A stretch of DNA of 5,272 nt from an uncultured Planctomycetaceae bacterium (GTDB taxonomy: Bacteria > Planctomycetota > Planctomycetia > Pirellulales > Pirellulaceae). A program made the position numbers and the translations under genes. Every line of letters begins with the position of its first letter. The first letter of the stretch is position 1. A model generated the notes under the pieces. That model saw nothing but the letters and a program-made list of their open reading frames with translations, was not told where the DNA came from and searched no databases. The stretch lies in the NCBI GenBank assembly GCA_937967755.1, contig CALBTA010000610.1, forward strand, positions 1-5,272, written 5' to 3'. This document shows, piece after piece, positions 1 to 5,272 of the stretch.

Positions 1-36
1 GCACAGAAGGTTCTCGAAAGTACCAAGGCGAGTTGA
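1..36 (+). other. Possible 3' end of an upstream coding region
   Basis: Frame 1 from the window edge reads AQKVLESTKAS and stops at TGA 34-36, which could be the helical C-terminus of an upstream gene. A competing frame reads TEGSRKYQGELMGDSI and stops at TGA 51-53, overlapping the next gene's start as ATGA, the arrangement typical of translationally coupled genes. Neither peptide is long enough to identify, so I cannot say which is real. A 2Fe-2S or FAD subunit of the molybdenum enzyme downstream would be a natural neighbour here, but nothing in these bases shows it. Confidence 0.2.
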
Positions 37-49
37 TGGGAGACTCGAT

Positions 50-271
50 ATGAACCCCGAAGACATTCAAGAATTCTCGAGCAAGCAGCCGTTCGAACCT
101 TTCGTCATTCATTTGACGGATGGCCGATCTTTTGAAGTAAAGCACCCTGATGCGATCGCGTTAGGAAGGCGGCGTGCGGTCGTGAGCAATCCCGGCGGTG
201 AAGGGGGCGAATTCATTCATTTCGCCTATCGCCATGTTACCAGCATTGATCTCCTGGAAACTTCTGCATAA
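50..271 (+). CDS. Small conserved hypothetical protein (73 aa), planctomycete-type
   Basis: This encodes a 73-residue soluble protein with no signal peptide or membrane segment. Its core at residues 14-34 has the pattern PFxPFxIHLTDGRxFEVxHPD, followed by a GRRRAVV strand (39-45), a Gly/Glu-rich turn (49-53) and a closing HVTSIDLL strand (62-69). The alternating pattern suggests a small beta-rich fold. I recognise the pattern as a family of short proteins repeated many times in planctomycete genomes, with no known function. The ATG at 50 is preceded by GGGAG (38-42) at good spacing, and family members begin shortly before the PFxPF motif, so this start is well supported. It lies 27 bases ahead of the molybdenum enzyme gene and may be co-transcribed with it, but there is no sign that it is an enzyme subunit. 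Confidence 0.8.
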   Translation: MNPEDIQEFSSKQPFEPFVIHLTDGRSFEVKHPDAIALGRRRAVVSNPGGEGGEFIHFAYRHVTSIDLLETSA

Positions 272-298
272 CAGTCTAATTGCCAACTAGGACCAAGA

Positions 299-2569
299 AT
301 GGCAACGAAAGCAAAACAATACAAAGTCCTCGGCACGCGCCCCGTTCGCCACGACGGAGCCGATAAAGTCACCGGGCGGGCCATTTATGGAGCCGACTTT
401 AAGATTCCCGGACTCGTTCATGGCCGAATTCTGCGCAGCCCTCATGCGCACGCGAAGATCAAATCAATTGATACCAGCGCCGCTGAGAAGTTGCCCGGAG
501 TTTTGGCCGTCGCCACGGGCGACGATTGGCCGGACTTGAAGGATAAGATCGCCAACCTTGGCGAAGGGGCGGTCAACCTTGCCGATCTTTCCGAAAATTG
601 CATGGCCCGCGACAAGGCGTTGTACAAAGGCCATGCGGTGGCAGCGGTCGCCGCGGTTGATACGCACACCGCCGACGAAGCTGTGAAGCTCATCAAGGTT
701 CAGTACGAAGAACTGCCCTCGGTCACGTGGGTGCTCGACGCGATGGAAGACGATGCCCCGCTTTTGCACGAAGATTTACGCACCGATTCGATGGGCGAAA
801 AGGGCGACCAACCCACCAACGTGGCGACGCACTTGCGTTTTGCCAATGGAAACATTGAAGAGGGTTTCGGGCAAGCCGATGTTGTTATCCAACGCGAGTT
901 CAAAACGGCCAGCGTGCACCAAGGTTACATCGAACCGCACGTGTCCACAGCGCTGTGGAACGAAGACGGGTCATTGAAAATTTGGACCAGCACACAGGGA
1001 TCGTTCACAGCGCGGCAGCAAACGGCTGAACTGTTGCAAATGCCGGTTTCCAAAGTGACGGTAACTCCGTGTGAAATCGGCGGCGGGTTTGGCGGAAAGA
1101 TTGCGGTCTACCTGGAACCGGTGGCCGCGATCCTCAGCCGCAAATGCGGACGCCCGGTGAAGATGACGATGGACCGCGCCGCCTGCTTCGAAGCGACCGG
1201 CCCGACGCCAGGTTCGTTCGTGCGGGTGAAGCTCGGCGCGACCAAAGCGGGCAAGCTGGTTGCCGGCGAGGCATGGCTGGCTTACGACGCCGGCGCGTAC
1301 CCCGGCGGAATGATCGGCCCGGGCTGCATGTGCGTCTTCAGTTGTTACGACATCCCGCACGCGGTGGTCGATGGCTACGATGTCTGCCTGAACAAGCCGA
1401 AGACGCAAGCCTATCGAGCGCCCGGCGCAACGCAGGCGGCGTTTGCTTGCGAAAGTGTGATTGACGAGTTGGCGAGTGAGCTAGGCATCGACCCGATTGA
1501 ATTCCGCTTGCAGAATTGTTCCGTCGAAGGGACACGGCGAGTCGACGGCCCGGTCTACCCTCGCATTGGATGGAAAGAATGTCTCGAAGCGGCCAAGTCA
1601 AGCGAACACTGGAACACACCGCTTGAGGATTCGCCGCAAGGCTATCCGCGCGGCCGCGGAATTTCCGCCGGCTTCTGGTTCAACATCGGGCTGAAGTCAA
1701 GCTGTGCCGCCAACGTGAATGACGACGGCACGGTGACGCTGATCGAAGGCAGTACGGACATCGGCGGTACACGGACCAGTATCGCCATGCAGCTTGCTGA
1801 GACGATCGGCGTGGCGGCGGAAGATGTGATCCCGAAAGTGGTCGACACCGACAGTGTCGGCTACACCGACGTGACCGGCGGTAGCCGCGTAACCTTCGCC
1901 ACCGGCATGGCCGCTTACCACGTAGGCTTGGACATCATCGAACAAATGAAGGGCCGCGCCGCCGAGTTGTGGGAGTGCGACGCCGGCGACGTGAAGTTTG
2001 ACGACGGTGTTTTTTCCGCCAATGGAACGTCGCTGGCGTTCAAGGAACTGGCCGGCAAGCTAAAGGAGGTGGGCGGACCCGTCGTCGGCCGGGCGACCGT
2101 TTCGCCGGACGGATCGACCAACGGGTTCGGCGTTCACATCGTCGACGTAGAGGTCGACCCCGATACGGCTAAGGTGAAGATTCTACGCTACACCGCCATC
2201 CAAGACGCCGGCAAGGCGATTCACCCCAGCTATGTCGAAGGCCAAATGCAAGGCGGAGCGGTGCAGGGCATCGGTTGGGCCCTGAACGAAGAGTACTTTT
2301 ACGACGACGCCAACGTCATGCGCAACGCCAGCTTCCTCGACTACCGCATGCCAACGTCCCTCGACGTGCCGATGATCGACTGCATCATCGTCGAAGTTCC
2401 CAACCCGGCGCACCCCTACGGCGTGCGCGGCGTCGGCGAAACCCCCATCGTCGAACCCCCCGCCGCCATCGCCAACGCCATTCAATCAGCCACAGGCGTG
2501 CGCATGACCGAACTTCCCATGAGCCCGCCGAAGTTGTGGAAGGCGATGAGCGATAGTGGTTCTGGTTAA
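299..2569 (+). CDS. Xanthine dehydrogenase-family molybdopterin-binding subunit (large subunit)
   Basis: This is the catalytic large subunit of a molybdenum hydroxylase (xanthine dehydrogenase / aldehyde oxidase / CO dehydrogenase superfamily). Such enzymes hydroxylate a C-H bond with water and pass electrons through separate 2Fe-2S and FAD subunits. The 756 aa length is normal for a stand-alone large subunit. The a/b hammerhead domain spans about residues 20-140 (GADKVTGRAIYGADF, LRSPHAHAKI). The cofactor-binding domains follow, with STQ (231-233), GGGFGGK (261-267), AYRAPGA (371-377), DIGGTRT (487-493) and a C-terminal GVGE (711-714) whose Glu714 matches the catalytic base. CO dehydrogenase's AYxCSFR loop is absent, so this is not a form I CoxL. 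The residue after GGGFGGK is Ile268, not the Glu that binds purines in xanthine oxidase, so xanthine is an unlikely substrate. There is no Tat signal, which suggests a cytoplasmic enzyme. The start has TAGGA (288-292) six bases upstream. No partner subunits are visible in the window. The substrate is unknown. Confidence 0.93.
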   Translation: MATKAKQYKVLGTRPVRHDGADKVTGRAIYGADFKIPGLVHGRILRSPHAHAKIKSIDTSAAEKLPGVLAVATGDDWPDLKDKIANLGEGAVNLADLSENCMARDKALYKGHAVAAVAAVDTHTADEAVKLIKVQYEELPSVTWVLDAMEDDAPLLHEDLRTDSMGEKGDQPTNVATHLRFANGNIEEGFGQADVVIQREFKTASVHQGYIEPHVSTALWNEDGSLKIWTSTQGSFTARQQTAELLQMPVSKVTVTPCEIGGGFGGKIAVYLEPVAAILSRKCGRPVKMTMDRAACFEATGPTPGSFVRVKLGATKAGKLVAGEAWLAYDAGAYPGGMIGPGCMCVFSCYDIPHAVVDGYDVCLNKPKTQAYRAPGATQAAFACESVIDELASELGIDPIEFRLQNCSVEGTRRVDGPVYPRIGWKECLEAAKSSEHWNTPLEDSPQGYPRGRGISAGFWFNIGLKSSCAANVNDDGTVTLIEGSTDIGGTRTSIAMQLAETIGVAAEDVIPKVVDTDSVGYTDVTGGSRVTFATGMAAYHVGLDIIEQMKGRAAELWECDAGDVKFDDGVFSANGTSLAFKELAGKLKEVGGPVVGRATVSPDGSTNGFGVHIVDVEVDPDTAKVKILRYTAIQDAGKAIHPSYVEGQMQGGAVQGIGWALNEEYFYDDANVMRNASFLDYRMPTSLDVPMIDCIIVEVPNPAHPYGVRGVGETPIVEPPAAIANAIQSATGVRMTELPMSPPKLWKAMSDSGSG

Positions 2570-2597
2570 TGCCTTCCCTCTTTCCATGAGAGAATCG

Positions 2598-2953
2598 ATG
2601 AAGCGCTCGCCCGTCACGCCTTGTGCAATCAGCGCGGTCACGATCCTTTTGATCATCGGCTACTTCAGTTCCTACTATTTGCTGACGGGGGGATTGAATT
2701 CGTTGCCGGAGAAACCCCTGATGGGGTGGCCTGTTATTACGTAGGCCCTCGCTATCGGGTGAAGGGTGAAACGGTGAGGCGTGCGTTCGTGCCCGCGTTC
2801 TTTGTCGACAAACGAGTCAGGCGGGATAATTGGCAAGCCGAAGCCCAAAAGGCCCTCGGCCCGCCCTACTCTGGTGTTTCGGATTATGTGGTATCCGGCG
2901 GTCCGCCTTACCCAAGCCATGACGGATTGGAGAGTGAAGGTCGAATTGAATGA
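2598..2953 (+). pseudogene. Small membrane-anchored protein, apparently frameshifted
   Basis: Two frames together read as one protein. From ATG 2598, with GAGAG at 2588-2592 as ribosome binding site, the first frame gives a short basic N-terminus (MKRSPVT), a hydrophobic helix at about residues 10-29 (ISAVTILLIIGYFSSYYLL) and then stops at TAG 2742-2744 after 48 residues. The frame one base back, open to TGA 2951-2953, continues as YYVGPRYRV and a basic, aromatic segment FVPAFFVDKRVRRDNW. That layout (one N-terminal helix, then a short domain with an [FV]xPxxxVDxxxR motif) resembles short membrane proteins common in planctomycetes, of unknown function. The join would fall near 2715-2741 and is consistent with loss of one base. 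Either the gene is broken, or the sequence has an error, or the two pieces are unrelated; I favour one disrupted gene. It starts 28 bases after the molybdenum enzyme gene. Confidence 0.5.
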
Positions 2954-2977
2954 ACTTGAACGTCGTACCGCAGTGAC

Positions 2978-3568
2978 ATGTTGAAGAAGCAACTGATCGT
3001 CGTCGGCGGGCCAAACGGTGCGGGCAAGACGACCTTTGTGGAGGAGTATCTGCGTCGCCACAACATCGTCTATCTTGGTGCTGACCAGATGGCGAAGGAG
3101 ATGAATCCCGAAAAGCCGGAGAGCGTTGCCATCGCAGCCGGCCGCGAATTCTTCAATCGCGTTCAAGAAATGATCCGTGGCGACGATAGCTTTATCGTTG
3201 AAACAACGCTGTCAGGAAAGAGCTTCCGGCATTCTATAGAACATGGGAATGAGGCTGGGTTCGTCACGACTGTACATTTCGTTTTCAACGATGGGCCAGA
3301 CACGAGTGTTGCGCGCGTGCTCGAACGAGTCCGCCGCGGCGGTCACAACGTTCCCGAGGCCGACATTCGGCGCCGCTATCAACGAAGTTTGGTCAATTTC
3401 TGACGAATCTATCGGCAGTTGGCCGATCATTGGCTATTGAAGTACAATGGTGACTACGGCTCAAGCCCTGTCGCGCGTGGCACACCGTTGGAAGAAGTCG
3501 TATTCGATTCGCTTGAACTGGAACATTTCTTTTCCTTGGCGGGAATATCGGAAGATGATTCAGCCTAA
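2978..3568 (+). pseudogene. Zeta-toxin-like P-loop kinase interrupted by in-frame TGA
   Basis: The intact N-terminal 141 residues belong to the zeta toxin / P-loop kinase family. They show Walker A GPNGAGKT (11-18), the GAD motif with candidate catalytic Asp36, the ETTLSG strand-loop (75-80), and the Arg-rich RVRRGGHNVPEADIRRR segment (117-133), whose arginines contact ATP phosphates in relatives. A TGA at 3401-3403 stops the frame after SLVNF. The same frame then runs 54 more codons to TAA 3566-3568, giving RIYRQLADHWLL and later VVFDSLELEHFF. That is the expected continuation in this family ('NFW.lYr.LAd.W'), and the total of about 196 codons is the usual length. A Trp codon TGG changed to TGA is the simplest explanation. 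Characterised zeta toxins phosphorylate UDP-N-acetylglucosamine and block cell wall synthesis; whether this short chromosomal type does so is not shown. No clear ribosome binding site precedes ATG 2978, so coupling to upstream translation is possible. Confidence 0.8.
3411..3427 (+). repeat. Perfect 6-bp stem-loop just downstream of the internal TGA
   Basis: ATCGGC (3411-3416) and GCCGAT (3422-3427) are perfect inverted repeats around a five-base loop AGTTG. The stem begins seven bases after the in-frame TGA at 3401-3403 of the zeta-toxin-like gene. In RNA this could form a small hairpin, but a 6-bp stem in GC-rich coding DNA can arise by chance. Confidence 0.35.
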
Positions 3569-3797
3569 CCGCACGAACGAAGAAAGAGGTGAGCAAATCG
3601 CTGCCGAATTCTCCCAAATCATGAGCAGCGCCGTCGCCCGTGTCCAAGAGGAAAACCGCCAGCGCGGCATCCCCAACGTCTACTCCATCAACGGCTTCCT
3701 CTATTACGAACTCCCCGACGGCTCTCTCAGCCGCGAAGACCCGTGGCAGGGCAAGACCACGCCGCCTGCGGAGTCTGGCGAAGATTTGCCGGATTGA
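3555..3797 (+). CDS. Small protein (80 aa), candidate antitoxin of the zeta-like gene
   Basis: This encodes an 80-residue hydrophilic protein. Residues 7-36 form a charged, probably helical stretch (TNEERGEQIAAEF, then AVARVQEENRQRG). It is followed by IPNVYSINGFLYYELPDG (39-56), which looks like a beta hairpin, and a Pro/Glu/Asp-rich tail. The 'helix, RLG/RQRG, short hydrophobic strand, NG/DG turn, strand, P' plan resembles the short partner proteins found beside small zeta-like kinases, so an antitoxin role is a reasonable inference but not proven. I chose ATG 3555 because GGGAA (3541-3545) precedes it and because it overlaps the last 14 bases of the interrupted toxin frame, as coupled toxin-antitoxin genes do. 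A longer start at ATG 3447 in the same frame would lie inside the toxin's C-terminal coding sequence, and its extra residues look like out-of-frame translation. No membrane segment or recognised DNA-binding motif is visible. Confidence 0.65.
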   Translation: MIQPNRTNEERGEQIAAEFSQIMSSAVARVQEENRQRGIPNVYSINGFLYYELPDGSLSREDPWQGKTTPPAESGEDLPD

Positions 3798-3874
3798 TCG
3801 CATACGGCTTGTAACTTTTCCCGGCACTGCGGCATCGGAAGATAGCAGCGGTCTGCGGAAGAGGGTATCATTGG

Positions 3875-3898
3875 GGGAAGCGGGAAGCAGCCGCTCCC
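3875..3898 (+). repeat. GC-rich hairpin in the spacer before the kinase gene
   Basis: AGCGG (3879-3883) pairs with CCGCT (3891-3895) across a seven-base loop, and GGG (3875-3877) can extend the stem onto CCC (3896-3898) with one bulged A at 3878. No run of T follows, so it is not a convincing intrinsic terminator. It could be a weak transcription end for the upstream genes or structure in the kinase leader. Confidence 0.35.
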
Positions 3899-3903
3899 TT
3901 CGC

Positions 3904-3917
3904 GCCGGACGTCCGGC
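3904..3917. promoter_or_regulatory. Perfect 14-bp palindrome, possible operator
   Basis: GCCGGACGTCCGGC is an uninterrupted perfect palindrome centred 31 bases ahead of the kinase start codon. Its position between genes, near a likely promoter or leader, fits a binding site for a dimeric regulator. The cognate protein is unknown, and no convincing -35/-10 pair was found around it. A chance palindrome in GC-rich DNA is the alternative. Confidence 0.3.
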
Positions 3918-3941
3918 AAGCCTGGTTAGGATTTCTGCGCC

Positions 3942-5272
3942 ATGGAACAAAATGGCAACCGCCCCGAGCGAATCGGGCCGACCGACGTCACGTTGGATGC
4001 GCCCGGTTTGCAGACGCTGACGGAAGAAACTTCCGAGCAGAGCGGCGAAGCGCCTGTCCACATCGTGGAAGGCAGCGGCCCGGGTCTTTCTTGCGAAATG
4101 CGAAGCGTCCTCCGCCGGCGGCTGCGAACGGCGGCGATCGTGTTGTTCGCCAGCTTCGCGGTGTTCATTCCCTGGGGGTTGCTTGGCGGCTACGACCTTT
4201 CGATTCCCGGTCACCAACTTCTGTTGGCCGTTCACTCGACGATTACCCTGTTGCTCGGTTTGTTCGCCGCGGCGATGTGCCGAAGTTGCCCGATGTCGAC
4301 CACCGTGCTGCGTTGGAAAGAGTTGGTCGTGTTCGGTTTGCCGGCCATCCTGTTCACGCTGATGCAGATCGTCGAAACGCCGCTGATCGCCGAGCGGCAC
4401 GGCATGATGCCGCTGCCGGTTACCTATTGGCTGCTGCTGATTTTTACCTACTCGATTTTCATCCCCAACACCTGGCGGCGCGCGGCGCTGGTGATCGGGG
4501 CGATGTCAGCCGCGCCGATCATCATCACCACGGCGTTGTGGATGTTCGATCCGCGCTGCGCCGCGGTGATCAACGCCTACCCGACCTACTACGCCGAAAC
4601 CGTGCTGGCGATGGGCATCGGCTTTGGCACCGGCGTCGTCGGCGTTTACACCATCGGCACGCTCAGACGCGAAGCATTCAAGGCGAAGCAGTTGGGCCAG
4701 TACAACTTGCGGCACCTCATCGGCGTCGGCGGGATGGGCGAAGTCTATCTGGCCGAACACCGGCTGATGAAACGCCCCTGTGCCATCAAGCTGATCCGCC
4801 CCGACAAAGCCGGCGACCCCAAAATTCTCGCCCGCTTCGAACGCGAAGTGAAGGCGACCGCCAAGCTTTCGCATTGGAACAGCATCGAAATTTTCGACTA
4901 CGGCCACGCCGAAGACGGCACGTTTTACTACGTCATGGAATTCCTGCCCGGCATGAATTTGCAGGAACTGGTCACCCGTTTCGGCCCGCTCCCGGCCGAG
5001 CGCGTGATTCACCTCATCGCCCAAACTTGCGACGCCCTCAGCGAAGCCCACGCGGCCGGCCTCGTGCATCGCGACATCAAGCCGGCGAACATTTTCGCCG
5101 CGCAGCGGGGCGGGTTGTACGACGTGGCGAAACTGCTCGACTTCGGTTTGGTGAAGCCGGTTTCGTCCATGGACAATGCCCATCTTACGCAAGAGGGTTC
5201 CATCACCGGCTCGCCGCTTTACATGTCGCCCGAGCAAACCACCGGCGACGCCGCGCCCGACGCCCGCAGCGA
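3942..5272 (+). CDS. Membrane Ser/Thr protein kinase (N-terminal multi-helix domain), 3' truncated by window
   Basis: An open frame of 443 codons runs off the window end. Residues 1-62 are a hydrophilic cytoplasmic tail. About six hydrophobic helices follow, at roughly 63-82, 93-113, 128-145, 158-175, 181-201 and 218-240. A PknB/Hanks-type kinase domain starts near 254. Kinase motifs are complete as far as the window shows: Gly-rich loop GVGGMGEV (261-268), AIK lysine 283, C-helix Glu302 (19 residues on, as in PknB), hinge MEFL (332-335), HRDIKPAN (376-383) with Asp378, DFG (400-402), and an activation segment with candidate phosphosites Thr416, Ser420 and Thr422 leading to SPE (429-431). It should therefore be an active kinase anchored in the membrane with its catalytic domain in the cytoplasm. 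ATG 3942 is the first start after the in-frame stop TAG 3927-3929, and AGGA (3928-3931) lies ten bases upstream. The 144-base spacer before it suggests its own promoter. Targets and signal are unknown. Confidence 0.93.
   Translation, partial: MEQNGNRPERIGPTDVTLDAPGLQTLTEETSEQSGEAPVHIVEGSGPGLSCEMRSVLRRRLRTAAIVLFASFAVFIPWGLLGGYDLSIPGHQLLLAVHSTITLLLGLFAAAMCRSCPMSTTVLRWKELVVFGLPAILFTLMQIVETPLIAERHGMMPLPVTYWLLLIFTYSIFIPNTWRRAALVIGAMSAAPIIITTALWMFDPRCAAVINAYPTYYAETVLAMGIGFGTGVVGVYTIGTLRREAFKAKQLGQYNLRHLIGVGGMGEVYLAEHRLMKRPCAIKLIRPDKAGDPKILARFEREVKATAKLSHWNSIEIFDYGHAEDGTFYYVMEFLPGMNLQELVTRFGPLPAERVIHLIAQTCDALSEAHAAGLVHRDIKPANIFAAQRGGLYDVAKLLDFGLVKPVSSMDNAHLTQEGSITGSPLYMSPEQTTGDAAPDARS

Noticed and set aside
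971..1408. Open frames inside the molybdenum enzyme gene on both strands, including 971-1408 minus and 1144-1464 plus
   Set aside because: They overlap conserved catalytic motifs of the 756-aa enzyme and show Arg/Ala-rich shadow composition with no recognisable domains.
2675..3166. Minus-strand open frame of 163 codons across the damaged patch
   Set aside because: It crosses the boundary between the frameshifted gene and the P-loop gene and is antisense to the Walker A motif. It has no motif of its own.
3447..3554. Longer N-terminus for the 80-aa protein starting at ATG 3447
   Set aside because: This stretch already encodes the zeta-like C-terminus in another frame and has no good ribosome binding site. 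ATG 3555 has both a Shine-Dalgarno and the expected gene overlap.
3866..3871. TATCAT as a -10 box for the kinase gene
   Set aside because: It differs from TATAAT at one position, but the hexamer 17 bases upstream (TAGCAG) is a poor -35 match, so no promoter is called.
3875..3898. Intrinsic terminator after the 80-aa gene
   Set aside because: The hairpin is GC-rich but is followed by TTCGC and not a T-tract, so it does not meet the usual criteria.
3393..4400. Long minus-strand open frame of 335 codons
   Set aside because: It lies opposite the kinase N-terminal coding sequence and the toxin tail. Its translation is rich in Arg, His, Gln and Asp without domains, as expected of the antisense of a GC-rich gene.
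4506..5237. Minus-strand open frame of 243 codons
   Set aside because: It is antisense to the kinase domain, whose HRD, DFG and Gly-loop motifs fix the coding strand. The translation is a Val/Asp/Gly/His-rich shadow.
1..5272. tRNA, rRNA, CRISPR arrays, insertion sequences or long direct repeats
   Set aside because: None were seen on either strand. Almost all of the window is accounted for by the plus-strand genes, and no repeated spacer pattern or transposase was found.

Overview
The window looks like a stretch of planctomycete chromosome. The grounds are a small protein of the 'PFxPFxIHLTDGRxFEVxHPD' type, a short membrane-anchored protein with a 'FVPAFFVDKRVRRDNW' tail, and a Ser/Thr kinase fused behind several transmembrane helices. 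I recognise these styles from memory of that phylum and ran no search. All supported genes lie on the + strand with short gaps. The long minus-strand open frames are shadows of the GC-rich plus-strand genes.

Region by region: (1) 1-49 is the edge of an upstream gene or spacer. (2) 50-271 is a 73-aa conserved small protein of unknown function. (3) 299-2569 is a complete 756-aa molybdopterin-binding large subunit of the xanthine dehydrogenase / aldehyde oxidase family. Its 2Fe-2S and FAD partner subunits are not in the window. (4) 2598-2953 holds a small membrane-anchored protein whose N- and C-terminal halves sit in different frames, so it is frameshifted. (5) 2978-3568 is a zeta-toxin-like P-loop kinase gene interrupted at codon 142 by an in-frame TGA. 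The frame after the stop still encodes 54 residues that read as the normal C-terminus. (6) 3555-3797 is an 80-aa protein whose start overlaps the end of the interrupted toxin frame and is a candidate antitoxin. (7) 3798-3941 is a 144-base intergenic region with a GC-rich hairpin and a perfect 14-bp palindrome. (8) From 3942 to the window end runs a Ser/Thr protein kinase with about six predicted membrane helices ahead of a canonical kinase domain, cut off after 443 codons.

The window therefore has a molybdenum-enzyme unit, a damaged small-gene / toxin-antitoxin-like patch, and a membrane kinase that probably has its own promoter. The most interesting part is the patch at about 2598-3800. Two adjacent genes there are interrupted, one by a frameshift and one by a nonsense codon, while the downstream putative antitoxin is intact. 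This is what a decaying toxin-antitoxin locus would look like, although sequencing error cannot be excluded from the sequence alone.
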